This document shows, piece by piece, positions 1 through 7,089 of a stretch of 19,230 nucleotides of DNA. This DNA comes from DATJZG01 sp035499295. Lineage in GTDB: Bacteria; Myxococcota; Myxococcia; Myxococcales; Anaeromyxobacteraceae. The position numbers and the translations under genes were made by a program. The notes below the pieces were generated by a model. The model ran no database searches. It was not told the origin of the DNA and saw nothing but the letters and a program-made list of their open reading frames with translations. Numbering within the stretch: the first letter of the stretch is position 1; each line of letters begins with the position of its first letter. The stretch spans positions 1-19,230 of the forward strand of contig DATJZG010000116.1 in NCBI GenBank assembly GCA_035499295.1, written 5' to 3'.

Positions 1-1002
1 GGGGTTGATGGGCTCCGCGATCTCTCCCCGGGCCTTCCGAGGCCAGAGCGGGTCCGCGAAGATCACCCGCGCTAACCCGACCATGTCCGCCATCCCCTCC
101 GCGAGCACCTCCTCGGCCGTCTCGGGGCGCTGGATGCGCCCGGCTGCGATGACCGGGACCCCCGGCACTGCCGCTCGCACCGCCCCGGCGAAGGGCACCA
201 TGAAGCGCTCCTTCCGGTCCTGCTCCAGGTAGTGCGGCGAGGCGAAGCAGTCGTAGCACCCGATCATCACCGACAGGTAGGCGACGCCGGCGCTGGCCAA
301 TCGCGCGGCGAAGGGGAGGGTCTCCGCCAGCGTGAGGCCGCCCGGCACGCACTCGTCGGCGAGGAAGCGGTAGCCGACCGGGTAGCCTTCGCCGACCGCG
401 TCCCGCACGGCCGCCAGCACCTCGAGCGGGAAGCGCATCCGGTTCGCGAGGTCGCCTCCGTAACCGTCGGTGCGCAGGTTCGTGCGCGGCGAGAGGAACT
501 GGGCGAGGAGGTAGCCGGTCCCGCCGTGGAGTTCGACGGCATCGAACCCCGCCTCCTTCGCCCTGCGCGCGGAGGAGGCGAAGGCAGCGCCGACCCGCTC
601 GACGTCGGAGTCGTCCATGGCCCTCGGCGTCACGCCCCAGGTTTCGATGGGGGAGGGCGCGATCCGGTCCGCGCGGCGCGCGTAGCGGCCGGCGTGATGG
701 ACCTGGAGCACGGACGGCACCCCCCTCTGCCGGATGGTCTCGGCGAGGCGGGAGAGGCCGGGTACGAAGCGGTCGTCGGAGGCGAGGAGGGTCCGGGGGT
801 TCCCGAGCCCGCAGGGCTCCACGGTCACATTCTCGACGACGACGAGGCCCGCTCCCGAGTCGGCCATCTCGGCGTAGTAGTCGAGAACGAGGGAGTTCAC
901 CTCGTTGTCGGGTTCCGGATAGGCGAGGTACAGCGGAAGACAGCAGATCCGGTTCGGGACCTCCAGGGATCCCAGGCGCAGCGGCGTGAAGAGGAGGCTC
1001 AT
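1..1002 (-). CDS. NADH:flavin oxidoreductase, old yellow enzyme family (3' end beyond window)
   Basis: FMN-dependent oxidoreductase of the OYE (TIM-barrel) family, presumably reducing activated C=C bonds with NAD(P)H. Reading from an ATG at 1002, 334 residues are open to the left edge, so the C-terminus is missing. Family signatures seen: the N-terminal strand FTPLRLGSLEVPNRI (5-19), the flavin/active-site segment LQVHHAGRY (99-107, with Q100, H103 and R106), the central block DAVELHGGTGYLLAQFLSP (154-172) followed by RTDGYGG (177-183), and the C-terminal FMN-phosphate segment VIAAGRI with VGLAR (284-312). The segment FADPLWPRKARGEI at the left edge resembles the 2,4-dienoyl-CoA/enoate reductase branch, where a 4Fe-4S and second domain often follow; whether it does here cannot be seen. 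The usual second His of the HGAHGYL block is Thr162. A weak AGGAG lies about 14 nt upstream. It lies 118 nt downstream of the DAHP synthase gene on the same strand. Confidence 0.92.
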   Translation of the reverse strand, partial: MSLLFTPLRLGSLEVPNRICCLPLYLAYPEPDNEVNSLVLDYYAEMADSGAGLVVVENVTVEPCGLGNPRTLLASDDRFVPGLSRLAETIRQRGVPSVLQVHHAGRYARRADRIAPSPIETWGVTPRAMDDSDVERVGAAFASSARRAKEAGFDAVELHGGTGYLLAQFLSPRTNLRTDGYGGDLANRMRFPLEVLAAVRDAVGEGYPVGYRFLADECVPGGLTLAETLPFAARLASAGVAYLSVMIGCYDCFASPHYLEQDRKERFMVPFAGAVRAAVPGVPVIAAGRIQRPETAEEVLAEGMADMVGLARVIFADPLWPRKARGEIAEPINP

Positions 1003-1086
1003 GCCGTCCGATGTCGCTCCTGCCCCGCAGGGGTCGCACGCCGGCTGCCCCGGAAGCCCGCCCTGCGCTTCGCGAGGCTGGTTCGA

Positions 1087-1108
1087 GGAGGTGCCGGTTC
1101 GCGCCTCC
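1087..1108 (-). terminator. Candidate hairpin terminator after DAHP synthase
   Basis: Arms GGAGGTGC (1087-1094) and GCGCCTCC (1101-1108) pair over 8 bp, with one G-U wobble and a 6-nt loop. The hairpin starts 13 nt past the DAHP synthase stop codon on the minus strand. There is no U-tract, so it is at best a weak or factor-assisted terminator. Confidence 0.4.
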
Positions 1109-1120
1109 ACCCCGAGGCCC

Positions 1121-2287
1121 TCATCGCTCCTCGATCGGGGGCGCGTCCGCGCCGCCCTCCGCGGTTCCCGGCGGCCCGGCTCCGTTGCGGCCCTTGGCGG
1201 TGCCGTGGCTCTCCACCCCGTCGAACCCGGCTCGCTTCACCCGGCGCTGGCGGACGCTCGCGGCGAGGACCTCGAGCACCCGGACCGTGTCCTCCCATCC
1301 CAGGCAGCCGTCGGTGATGCTCTGGCCGTAGGTGAGCGGCTTCCCGGGCACCAGGTCCTGGCGCCCCCCCACCAGGTGACTCTCGATCATGACGCCGACG
1401 ACGCGCTCGTCGCCGCTGCCGACCTGCTCGGCGATGTTCTCGCACACCGGAATCTGGTTCTCCGGCCTTTTCTCGCTGTTGGCGTGGCTGGCGTCGATCA
1501 TGAGCCGCTGCGCCAGGCCGGCCTTGGCGATCCCCTGGCAGGCCGCGGCTACGCTGGGCGGATCGAAGTTCGGAGCTTGGCCGCCGCGCAGGATGACGTG
1601 GCAGTCCTCGTTGCCCTTGGTGGCGACGATGGCCGAGTGCCCGCCCTTCGTCACCGAGAGGAAGTGGTGCGACTGCTGCGCCGCCTTGATGGCGTCGATG
1701 GCGATCCGCACGTTGCCGTCGGTGCCGTTCTTGAAGCCGACCGGGCAGGAGAGGCCCGAAGCCAGCTCGCGGTGCGTCTGGCTCTCGGTGGTGCGGGCGC
1801 CGATCGCTCCCCAGGACACGAGGTCGGCGACGTACTGGGGCGTAATCATGTCGAGGTACTCGCAACCGGTCGGTAGCCCGAGCTCGTTGATGTGGAGGAG
1901 GAGCTCCCGCGCCAGCCGCAGACCCCGGTTGATGTCGAAACTGCTGTCGAGCCCCGGGTCGTTGATGAGCCCCTTCCACCCCACGGTGGTGCGCGGCTTC
2001 TCGAAGTACACGCGCATCACCACCACCAGGTCGGACCCGAAGCGCTTGCGCTGCTCTAGCAGGCGCCCCGCGTACTCCTTGGCTGCCTCGACGTCGTGGA
2101 TGGAGCAGGGTCCGACGACGACGACCAGCCGATCGTCCATCCCGTGCAGCACCCGGTGAATCGCCTCGCGCGCGTCGTGGACGACGACCGCCGCCTTCTT
2201 GGTGCAGGGAAACTCGCGGATGAGGTGCGCGGGCGGCGCCAGCTCGTGGATGGCTTTGATGCGCAGGTCGTCGGTCTTGAACGGCAT
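1121..2287 (-). CDS. aroG: 3-deoxy-7-phosphoheptulonate (DAHP) synthase, class I, AroG/AroF type
   Basis: Condenses phosphoenolpyruvate with erythrose 4-phosphate, the first committed step of the shikimate pathway in the cytoplasm. The protein (388 residues) matches E. coli AroG along its length: DDLRIK at the N-terminus, VVVGPCSIHD (metal-binding Cys), MRVYFEKPRTTVGWKG (PEP binding), ITPQYVADLVSWGAIGART, GFKNGTDG, VILRGG, MIDASHAN and GVMIESHLV. I chose the ATG at 2287 because M-P-F-K-T-DDLRIK aligns exactly with AroG's start and a GGAGG sits 7 nt upstream; an open frame reaches further upstream but has no family similarity. The segment HHFLSVTK carries Ser at the position that in yeast Aro3/Aro4 separates Phe-sensitive (Ser) from Tyr-sensitive (Gly) enzymes, so Phe feedback is predicted. 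About 40 extra residues follow the AroG-like core, forming a Gly/Pro/Glu-rich, probably disordered tail. The symbol is by similarity; regulatory class is inferred. Confidence 0.95.
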   Translation of the reverse strand: MPFKTDDLRIKAIHELAPPAHLIREFPCTKKAAVVVHDAREAIHRVLHGMDDRLVVVVGPCSIHDVEAAKEYAGRLLEQRKRFGSDLVVVMRVYFEKPRTTVGWKGLINDPGLDSSFDINRGLRLARELLLHINELGLPTGCEYLDMITPQYVADLVSWGAIGARTTESQTHRELASGLSCPVGFKNGTDGNVRIAIDAIKAAQQSHHFLSVTKGGHSAIVATKGNEDCHVILRGGQAPNFDPPSVAAACQGIAKAGLAQRLMIDASHANSEKRPENQIPVCENIAEQVGSGDERVVGVMIESHLVGGRQDLVPGKPLTYGQSITDGCLGWEDTVRVLEVLAASVRQRRVKRAGFDGVESHGTAKGRNGAGPPGTAEGGADAPPIEER

Positions 2288-2308
2288 CCAGGCCTCCGGG
2301 CCGCCGGT

Positions 2309-2337
2309 ATCATAGCGGTAGACGCCCGACGAGCGAA
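2309..2337 (-). promoter_or_regulatory. Candidate sigma70-type promoter for DAHP synthase
   Basis: On the minus strand, TTCGCT (2337-2332) is separated by exactly 17 nt from TATGAT (2314-2309). The -10 box matches consensus at five of six positions and stands out in GC-rich DNA; the -35 is poor (three of six). The start point would fall near 2302, giving a leader of about 15 nt that still includes the GGAGG ribosome-binding site. Confidence 0.4.
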
Positions 2338-2458
2338 GCTGGGCGCGCGGCGGGAGCCGGTCCCGGAGCCCGCCGCGTCGCAGGAACGGCCCGCGGCGAG
2401 GGGCCATTCTCCATTGGTGTAGCCGTACATCGGCGCCGGATGGCCTACCCACCGTTCT

Positions 2459-2475
2459 TGCGCCCTCCGGGCGCA
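2459..2475. other. Perfect inverted repeat in the divergent region
   Basis: TGCGCCC and GGGCGCA are perfect 7-bp arms around a 3-nt centre. The repeat lies between the DAHP synthase gene and the divergent secreted-protein operon (287-bp gap). It could be a regulator site or a hairpin. Nothing else in this gap is recognisable apart from the DAHP synthase promoter candidate. Confidence 0.3.
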
Positions 2476-2574
2476 GGGCGGTAATCGTTGCGGACTCCTC
2501 GGCGCCGCCCGGAAGAGGCGGAGCGGAGGAGGTCGAGGCCAAAGCGGGGACCCGAGGGCGGCGCCGAGGCGAAG

Positions 2575-4428
2575 ATGCGGAATGCCCAGAGAGTGCGGCG
2601 GCGGGCGTCGCGGGCCCGGGCCGGTGCGGGTCCGCGAACTCGCGGGTGCAGGGCGGGCCCGCCTCGGCTCCACCTCCTCGCGGCGGCGTTCCTCTCGGCC
2701 GCCGGCGTCGGTCGAGCGAGGGCCGACGGCCCGCCGCCCGCGGGGCCGGTCCCCGGAGCCGAGCAGGCTGCGCAGTACCGGGCGGAGGTCTCGAAGACCA
2801 TTGTCGAGCTGCAGCCGCTGCGGCGGAGCGACAGCGTCGCAGCCGGCTCGCCCGGTGGCAGACCGGGCAAGGTCGCGCTCCTCGACCTCAACCCCGCCAT
2901 CAACGCCTGGTTCCTGCTCAGCCTCGACCTGGGACGCGGGGAGCGCGCCACCTACCACCTCGAGAATCCGCGGCCGCGCGATCAGACCCTCGCTCTTGCC
3001 GAGGGGCTGCCGGGACTCCGGCTCGCGTCGCCCGAGGGGGACAAGGCCTGCGACCTCTGGGCTCCGGGCGCGAACGCGCTCGAGAAGGCGAGGCGCTCCG
3101 GTCTGCCCTACGCGCCTATCTGCGGCGGCCGCCTTTACCTGCGCAATCACGTGGGCGCGAGCGCGACCGAGCTCGAGCGGGTGACCGACTTCCTGCGGGA
3201 CCACGTCTGGGCCGGGGACCGGATCATCTCCTTCGTGAAGAAGGAGTTCTTCGTCGATCGCTACCTCGAGCGGGGAGTTCCTGGCGCTCCCGCCTTCGTC
3301 GCGGGCGAGCCCTCCCCGAACGACGGGCCCCTCCCTGCGGCCGTGAGCAGCGCCTACGCCGATCGTCGCGTCATCCCCAAGGACCTGGGCATCGAGCTCG
3401 AGGGGGCGGCGCGCGTGGTCACCCTCGGGCGCTGGTACCGGGTGGCCGGGATTCCGGGCGTGGACGTGAGCGCCATCGAGCCGCAGGACATCGCCGAGGA
3501 CCTCCTCAAGACTTACCCCGGAGCGGTGAGCCGGCTCGACCCAGTGGAGTCCGGCGCGCTCGCGTACCTCGTCTCCTTCGACCTCGGGGAGTTCGACCTC
3601 GGCTTCTCGCTCGGGACCGAACACCCCCGGGTCGGCTGGTCCGAGCGCGTCGCGGGCAAGGCCCGCGACCGCAAACTGCCCGGTCCGGACGGCATCGACC
3701 GAGTCGAGCCGGTGGTGACGACCGGGATGATCAGTCCGGCCCTGGCTCCCCGGGTTGTCGCGGCCTTCACGGCCGGATTCAAGCGCCAGCACGGTGCCTT
3801 CGCCCGCGGCCCCCTCGCCTCTCAGAACCACGGCAGCCACTACGGCTTCATCGAGCAGGGGACCGTCTTCAGCAAGCTCGAGCCGGGCCTGGCGACCCTC
3901 TACGTCCTCGACGACGGCTCGGTGAACATGAAGACGTGGACGCGCGATGACGATGCCTTGCTCCCGCGGATCCGGCACGCGCGCCAGAACGGCGTGCCGC
4001 TCATCGAGTTCGACCCGGCCACCGGCCAGTCCCGGCCCGGAGCTCTCGTGAACCAGTGGAGCGCGGGCAACTGGTCGGGGTCCGCCGGCGAGGACCTCCG
4101 CACCCTGCGCGCCGGCGCCTGCCTCCAGGAGACCGCCTCGCGCCGCTTCCTCGTCTACGGGTACTTCTCGGGCGCCACCCCTTCGGCGATGGCGCGGGTG
4201 TTCCAGGCGTTCGGGTGCCGGTACGCGATGCACCTCGACATGAACGCGCTCGAGCACACCTACCTGGCGCTCTACATGCGCAAGGATGGCCAGGTCGGCG
4301 TCCAGCACCTCATCGAGGGCATGGCGGTGGTGGACAAGTCCTCCCGCGGCCGCCTCCTCCCCCGCTTCCTGGGCGCGCCCGACGACCGGGACTTCTTCTA
4401 CCTCTACCGGCGCGAGCAGCCTCGATGA
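2575..4428 (+). CDS. Secreted protein, C-terminal half resembling phosphodiester glycosidase (NAGPA-like)
   Basis: Not securely recognised. The ATG at 2575 (617 residues) gives an Arg-rich n-region, a hydrophobic stretch LHLLAAAFLSAAGVG (about 32-46) and an ARA cleavage site near residue 50, so export is likely. The frame is open further upstream, but this start has a nearby GAGG and places the signal peptide sensibly. The C-terminal half has the layout of phosphodiester glycosidases: an AAFTAGF segment at 396-402 (family: a 'gaFNGGFF'-like strand), a tight turn with YVLDDGSVNMKTW, then a late QAFGCRYAMHLDMNAL (D555) where the family has an LDGGGS-like loop. The Gly-Gly-Ser of that loop is replaced by Met-Asn-Ala, so activity may differ. 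The N-terminal 350 residues have no recognised domain. The stop codon overlaps the next gene's start (ATGA), which points to translational coupling. Fold assignment is inference; existence of the gene is firm. Confidence 0.8.
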   Translation: MRNAQRVRRRASRARAGAGPRTRGCRAGPPRLHLLAAAFLSAAGVGRARADGPPPAGPVPGAEQAAQYRAEVSKTIVELQPLRRSDSVAAGSPGGRPGKVALLDLNPAINAWFLLSLDLGRGERATYHLENPRPRDQTLALAEGLPGLRLASPEGDKACDLWAPGANALEKARRSGLPYAPICGGRLYLRNHVGASATELERVTDFLRDHVWAGDRIISFVKKEFFVDRYLERGVPGAPAFVAGEPSPNDGPLPAAVSSAYADRRVIPKDLGIELEGAARVVTLGRWYRVAGIPGVDVSAIEPQDIAEDLLKTYPGAVSRLDPVESGALAYLVSFDLGEFDLGFSLGTEHPRVGWSERVAGKARDRKLPGPDGIDRVEPVVTTGMISPALAPRVVAAFTAGFKRQHGAFARGPLASQNHGSHYGFIEQGTVFSKLEPGLATLYVLDDGSVNMKTWTRDDDALLPRIRHARQNGVPLIEFDPATGQSRPGALVNQWSAGNWSGSAGEDLRTLRAGACLQETASRRFLVYGYFSGATPSAMARVFQAFGCRYAMHLDMNALEHTYLALYMRKDGQVGVQHLIEGMAVVDKSSRGRLLPRFLGAPDDRDFFYLYRREQPR

Positions 4429-5420
4429 TCGGGCTCGCTGCCGCGGCCGCCCTGGTGGGCCTGCTCGTCGGGGCACCGGCGTCGCTGCGCGATCAGAACG
4501 AGGAGCTCCTTCGCGAGCTGCAGGAGGTGCACGGGCTCGGCGACCCGCAGATGCGGGAGCTGAGAGCCATCTTCGCCCGCTCCGGCGTGGCGGGGCAGGG
4601 GAACCCGGCCGTCACCGAGCACCCCATGACTCCCGGGGAGTGCCGGACGCGACGCGAGGCCGGTGCCTCGAGCTCTGCCGACGCGAGCTTCGAGCGGATC
4701 TGTGGAGCGCGCTACATGGCTCCGCTCTACGACCCGGCCACGACGCGACCCGAGCAGGCGAGGGCCTGCATCGACCAGTTCGAGTTCCCCGACATCCCCT
4801 GCGCCTACCCGGTGGTCTGGGTGCGCGCCCGGGAGGCAGCCGAGATCTGCGCCGCGATGGGGAAGCGGCTCTGCGACGCCCACGAGTGGGAGGGCGCGTG
4901 CGCCGGGAGCCTCGGGCCACCCGATTACCGGTTCGACCTGGCGAAGGGGGTGAGCCCGGCCGTGGCGGTGGAGCGAATGCGCCAGGCCCACAACCGGGCG
5001 GAGGCCGCGCGGAAGGCGTGGAGCTACGGCCCTGCCCACCGGCCCGGGGTATGCGCGACCGCGAGCCACAAGACCCCGGGTTGCCCGGGAGGCGACTGGG
5101 CGAAGTGCGGGTCGAACACCTACCCGGCCGGGAGCTTCCCGGCCTGCCACAGCCCGCTCGGCGTCTACGACCTGAACGGGAACGCGGCGGAGCACATGAA
5201 CCTGCCTCTCGACGAGTCGCAGATGGCGAGCCTCGGCTCGAAGGCGCTCGGCTACACCGAGATGAAGGGGAGCTGGTTCGTGTTCGACGCGTACCGGGCG
5301 CACGAGGACTGGTGCCGTTGGCGGGCCCCGTTCTGGCACGGCACCCGCGTCCTCGACGAGCACAGCCACGCGAACTACCACCTCGGGTTCCGCTGCTGCA
5401 AGACGATCGGCGCGCCCTGA
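4425..5420 (+). CDS. Exported FGE-sulfatase-fold (SUMF1/EgtB/PvdO family) protein, catalytic Cys absent
   Basis: The ATG at 4425 overlaps the upstream stop (ATGA), giving 331 residues. A signal peptide is visible (hydrophobic 2-17, cleavage after APA at 19). Family motifs: YPVVWVRAREAAEICAAMGK (128-147), then RLCDAHEWEGAC (148-159; family 'GKRLPTEAEWEyA'), GVYDLNGNAAEH (246-257; family 'GlyDmhGNvwEw'), KGSWF (281-285) and HLGFRC (319-324). In true formylglycine-generating enzymes two Cys follow the GSW motif; here the aligned positions are Val286 and Arg291, so sulfatase-activating oxidase chemistry is unlikely. The mature protein has 14 Cys (among them 73, 93, 115, 126, 142, 150, 159, 210, 220, 228, 241, 297, 324 and 325), which suggests disulfides in an extracytoplasmic setting. 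It probably works with the secreted protein encoded just upstream. Fold is well supported; function is unknown. Confidence 0.85.
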   Translation: MIGLAAAAALVGLLVGAPASLRDQNEELLRELQEVHGLGDPQMRELRAIFARSGVAGQGNPAVTEHPMTPGECRTRREAGASSSADASFERICGARYMAPLYDPATTRPEQARACIDQFEFPDIPCAYPVVWVRAREAAEICAAMGKRLCDAHEWEGACAGSLGPPDYRFDLAKGVSPAVAVERMRQAHNRAEAARKAWSYGPAHRPGVCATASHKTPGCPGGDWAKCGSNTYPAGSFPACHSPLGVYDLNGNAAEHMNLPLDESQMASLGSKALGYTEMKGSWFVFDAYRAHEDWCRWRAPFWHGTRVLDEHSHANYHLGFRCCKTIGAP

Positions 5421-5432
5421 CAACGGGAGCGA

Positions 5433-5457
5433 GGGGGCGCCGTTGGAGTCGGCCCCC
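5433..5457. terminator. Candidate hairpin between convergent genes
   Basis: GGGGGC (5433-5438) pairs with GCCCCC (5452-5457). An overlapping alternative, CAACGG (5421-5426) with CCGTTG (5440-5445), begins immediately after the FGE-like stop codon. Neither has a U-tract. Position between a plus-strand and a minus-strand gene end supports a termination role. Confidence 0.35.
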
Positions 5458-5551
5458 GAAAGGCGAATGCCGGGCCGCGACCTCCAGCGCGTAGCCGGAC
5501 GCGACCGCGGCGACGCGCGCGGCGCCCAACCTCGGTGGACCGCACCGCCCG

Positions 5552-5755
5552 TCAGTGAAGCAGGGACGTCGGGCTCACCTTCAGTGCCTTGGCGAGCTTC
5601 GACAACGTCTCGAGGGGCGGAGTTCGCTGGTTCCGCTCGAGCATCGACACGTAGCTCGTGGACATGCCGGCACGCTTGCTCAAGGCGAACTGGGACATCT
5701 TCCTCCGCTCCCGCTCGTGCCTCAGGTTGTGCGAGAACCTCTGCGCCAGCGTCAT
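5552..5755 (-). CDS. Small XRE-family HTH transcriptional regulator
   Basis: A 67-residue protein that is essentially a single Cro/C1-type helix-turn-helix domain. Residues 5-66 carry the family pattern: RFSHNLRHERERRKMSQFAL, then SKRAGMSTSYVSMLERNQRT with the recognition helix around STSYVSMLE, then PPLETLSKLAKALKVSPTSL. No effector or dimerisation domain follows. The ATG at 5755 has a GGAGAG about 6 nt upstream. Such stand-alone domains usually repress a few local promoters and often their own. A short palindrome 106 bp upstream is a candidate site. It is convergent with the FGE-like gene and lies 232 bp downstream of the MBL-fold gene on the same strand. Confidence 0.9.
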   Translation of the reverse strand: MTLAQRFSHNLRHERERRKMSQFALSKRAGMSTSYVSMLERNQRTPPLETLSKLAKALKVSPTSLLH

Positions 5756-5860
5756 GGCCGCTCTCCTTCACCCTCCCTGCGCCGCGACACCCCCGAGGGC
5801 TACATTCCGCCGGGGAGCGCAGCGCGCAACCGAAACGACGGCCTGCCGCAGTTGCCGAAA

Positions 5861-5874
5861 GTAAGCGTTCTTAC
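5861..5874. promoter_or_regulatory. Candidate operator palindrome upstream of the XRE gene
   Basis: GTAAG-CGTT-CTTAC is a perfect 5-bp inverted repeat with a 4-bp centre, comparatively AT-rich for this region. Its 14-bp size fits the site of a dimeric Cro/C1-like HTH protein, and the only such gene nearby starts 106 bp downstream. Assignment is inferred from position and symmetry. Confidence 0.35.
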
Positions 5875-5987
5875 CGTGCAGGCCCCAAGGCGCGCGCCTC
5901 GCGTCCTCGCCGCGCATGCCCCAGGACCCGGGGTGAGGAGAGAAGAGCGTCTCGTCGGCGGACCAGTGCACCGACGGAGCGGGCCGT

Positions 5988-6920
5988 TCAGTGAGCCACC
6001 GCGGGAAATCGCGGGAGCTCCCCCAGCGCGCGAGCGTCGTGCGCCGGGATGAGGCGGATCTCCGGGAACCGAGCGTGGATCGCGGCGACGTGCTCGATGT
6101 TCTCGCGCACCGCGCCGGGGTCGTCGTCCACCAGCACGCGCGTGAGCCAGGGCCGTTCGGCCGGGATCTCCACTCCTTCCCGCAGCCAGACGAGGTCGCC
6201 GAGCAGAGCGTAGCGCGCCCCGGAGGGGAGGGTGACGAAGGCGACCACGGAGCCGGGAGTGTGGCCAGGGGCCGGGACCAGCACGACCGAACCGTCGCCC
6301 CAGACGTCGAGGCTCTTCGCGAAGCCGAGGTACGGCCCGCCGTCGAACGCGTAGATCCGGTAGGCGAGCGCGCCGAGGTCGCGGGCGAGCGAGGGCGACC
6401 GCGCCTCGAGGAAGGCGCGCTCCGACGCGACCACCCAGACCGGCACCCCGGGCATGTCGGGCAAGCCGCTCACGTGATCCCAGTGGGCGTGCGTGAGCAC
6501 CACGCCCGCGAGCCTGGCCGGATCGTATCCCGCCGTGGCGAGCTGGTCGGCCGCGGGGGTGGCCTTCCGGTAGCTGGAGAGGACCTTCATCAGCCATGGC
6601 ATGGCGCGGGCGTGTCGATCGACGCCGCGCCCGAACCCGGTGTCGAAGAGCAGATCCCCTCGGGGGTGGTGGACCAGGATGGCCGTCATGGCGAAGTCTC
6701 GGGCGTCGCCGAACCCTCCGCCGCGAAACGCGAACGCGGCCACCGAGGGCATGGCACCGGTGGGCAGGGTGCTGAGCGTCATGTCGGCGGGGGGATGGGC
6801 GCTCGGCAGCGCCCAGTCACCCGGGGACGGCAAGGGCAGCTTCTCCCCCCGGAAGCTCAGCCCCAGGGCGAGGGCCGCGACCCCCACGGCAAGGGCCAGG
6901 ATGACGAAGCCCCTCTTCAC
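5988..6920 (-). CDS. MBL-fold metallo-hydrolase, exported or membrane-anchored
   Basis: A 310-residue metallo-beta-lactamase-fold hydrolase. The start is GTG at 6920, supported by GGGAGG 6 nt upstream. An N-terminal hydrophobic stretch (about 4-22) predicts a signal peptide or membrane anchor. Metal ligands are visible: THAHWDH (H144, H146, D148, H149), PGHTPG (H220), GD (D242) and PAHD (H294). This is a complete dinuclear-zinc set. The layout, with LFDTGFG before the HxHxDH motif, resembles the AHL lactonase/hydroxyacylglutathione hydrolase branch, but substrate cannot be read from sequence. If exported it would act outside the cytoplasm, for example on a lactone. It diverges from the secreted cupin gene across a 169-bp gap. 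Confidence 0.93.
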   Translation of the reverse strand: MKRGFVILALAVGVAALALGLSFRGEKLPLPSPGDWALPSAHPPADMTLSTLPTGAMPSVAAFAFRGGGFGDARDFAMTAILVHHPRGDLLFDTGFGRGVDRHARAMPWLMKVLSSYRKATPAADQLATAGYDPARLAGVVLTHAHWDHVSGLPDMPGVPVWVVASERAFLEARSPSLARDLGALAYRIYAFDGGPYLGFAKSLDVWGDGSVVLVPAPGHTPGSVVAFVTLPSGARYALLGDLVWLREGVEIPAERPWLTRVLVDDDPGAVRENIEHVAAIHARFPEIRLIPAHDARALGELPRFPAVAH

Positions 6921-7089
6921 GGCGAGCCTCCCGAGCTGCGGAACCCTTATGGCGGCTTCACGGGCGTCCCGCTACGGGAAAGAGGAGGCCCGCTGCCGGC
7001 GCCTTCGCTCCCGGTCGGATGGGGCGTGGGCCCCGGGAGGGCGCGGCGCGTGACGCCAGGACCGGAGAGTGATCCGGGGAGGAGAGCGC

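Noticed and set aside
232..1317. Long plus-strand open frame across the OYE and DAHP synthase genes
   Set aside because: No family motifs, composition typical of an antisense shadow, and both strands cannot plausibly code here; the minus-strand proteins match known families.
5768..5971. 67-residue open frame on the minus strand between the MBL-fold and XRE genes
   Set aside because: No recognisable motif or ribosome-binding site, and it contains the candidate operator palindrome. The stretch is more likely a leader or promoter.
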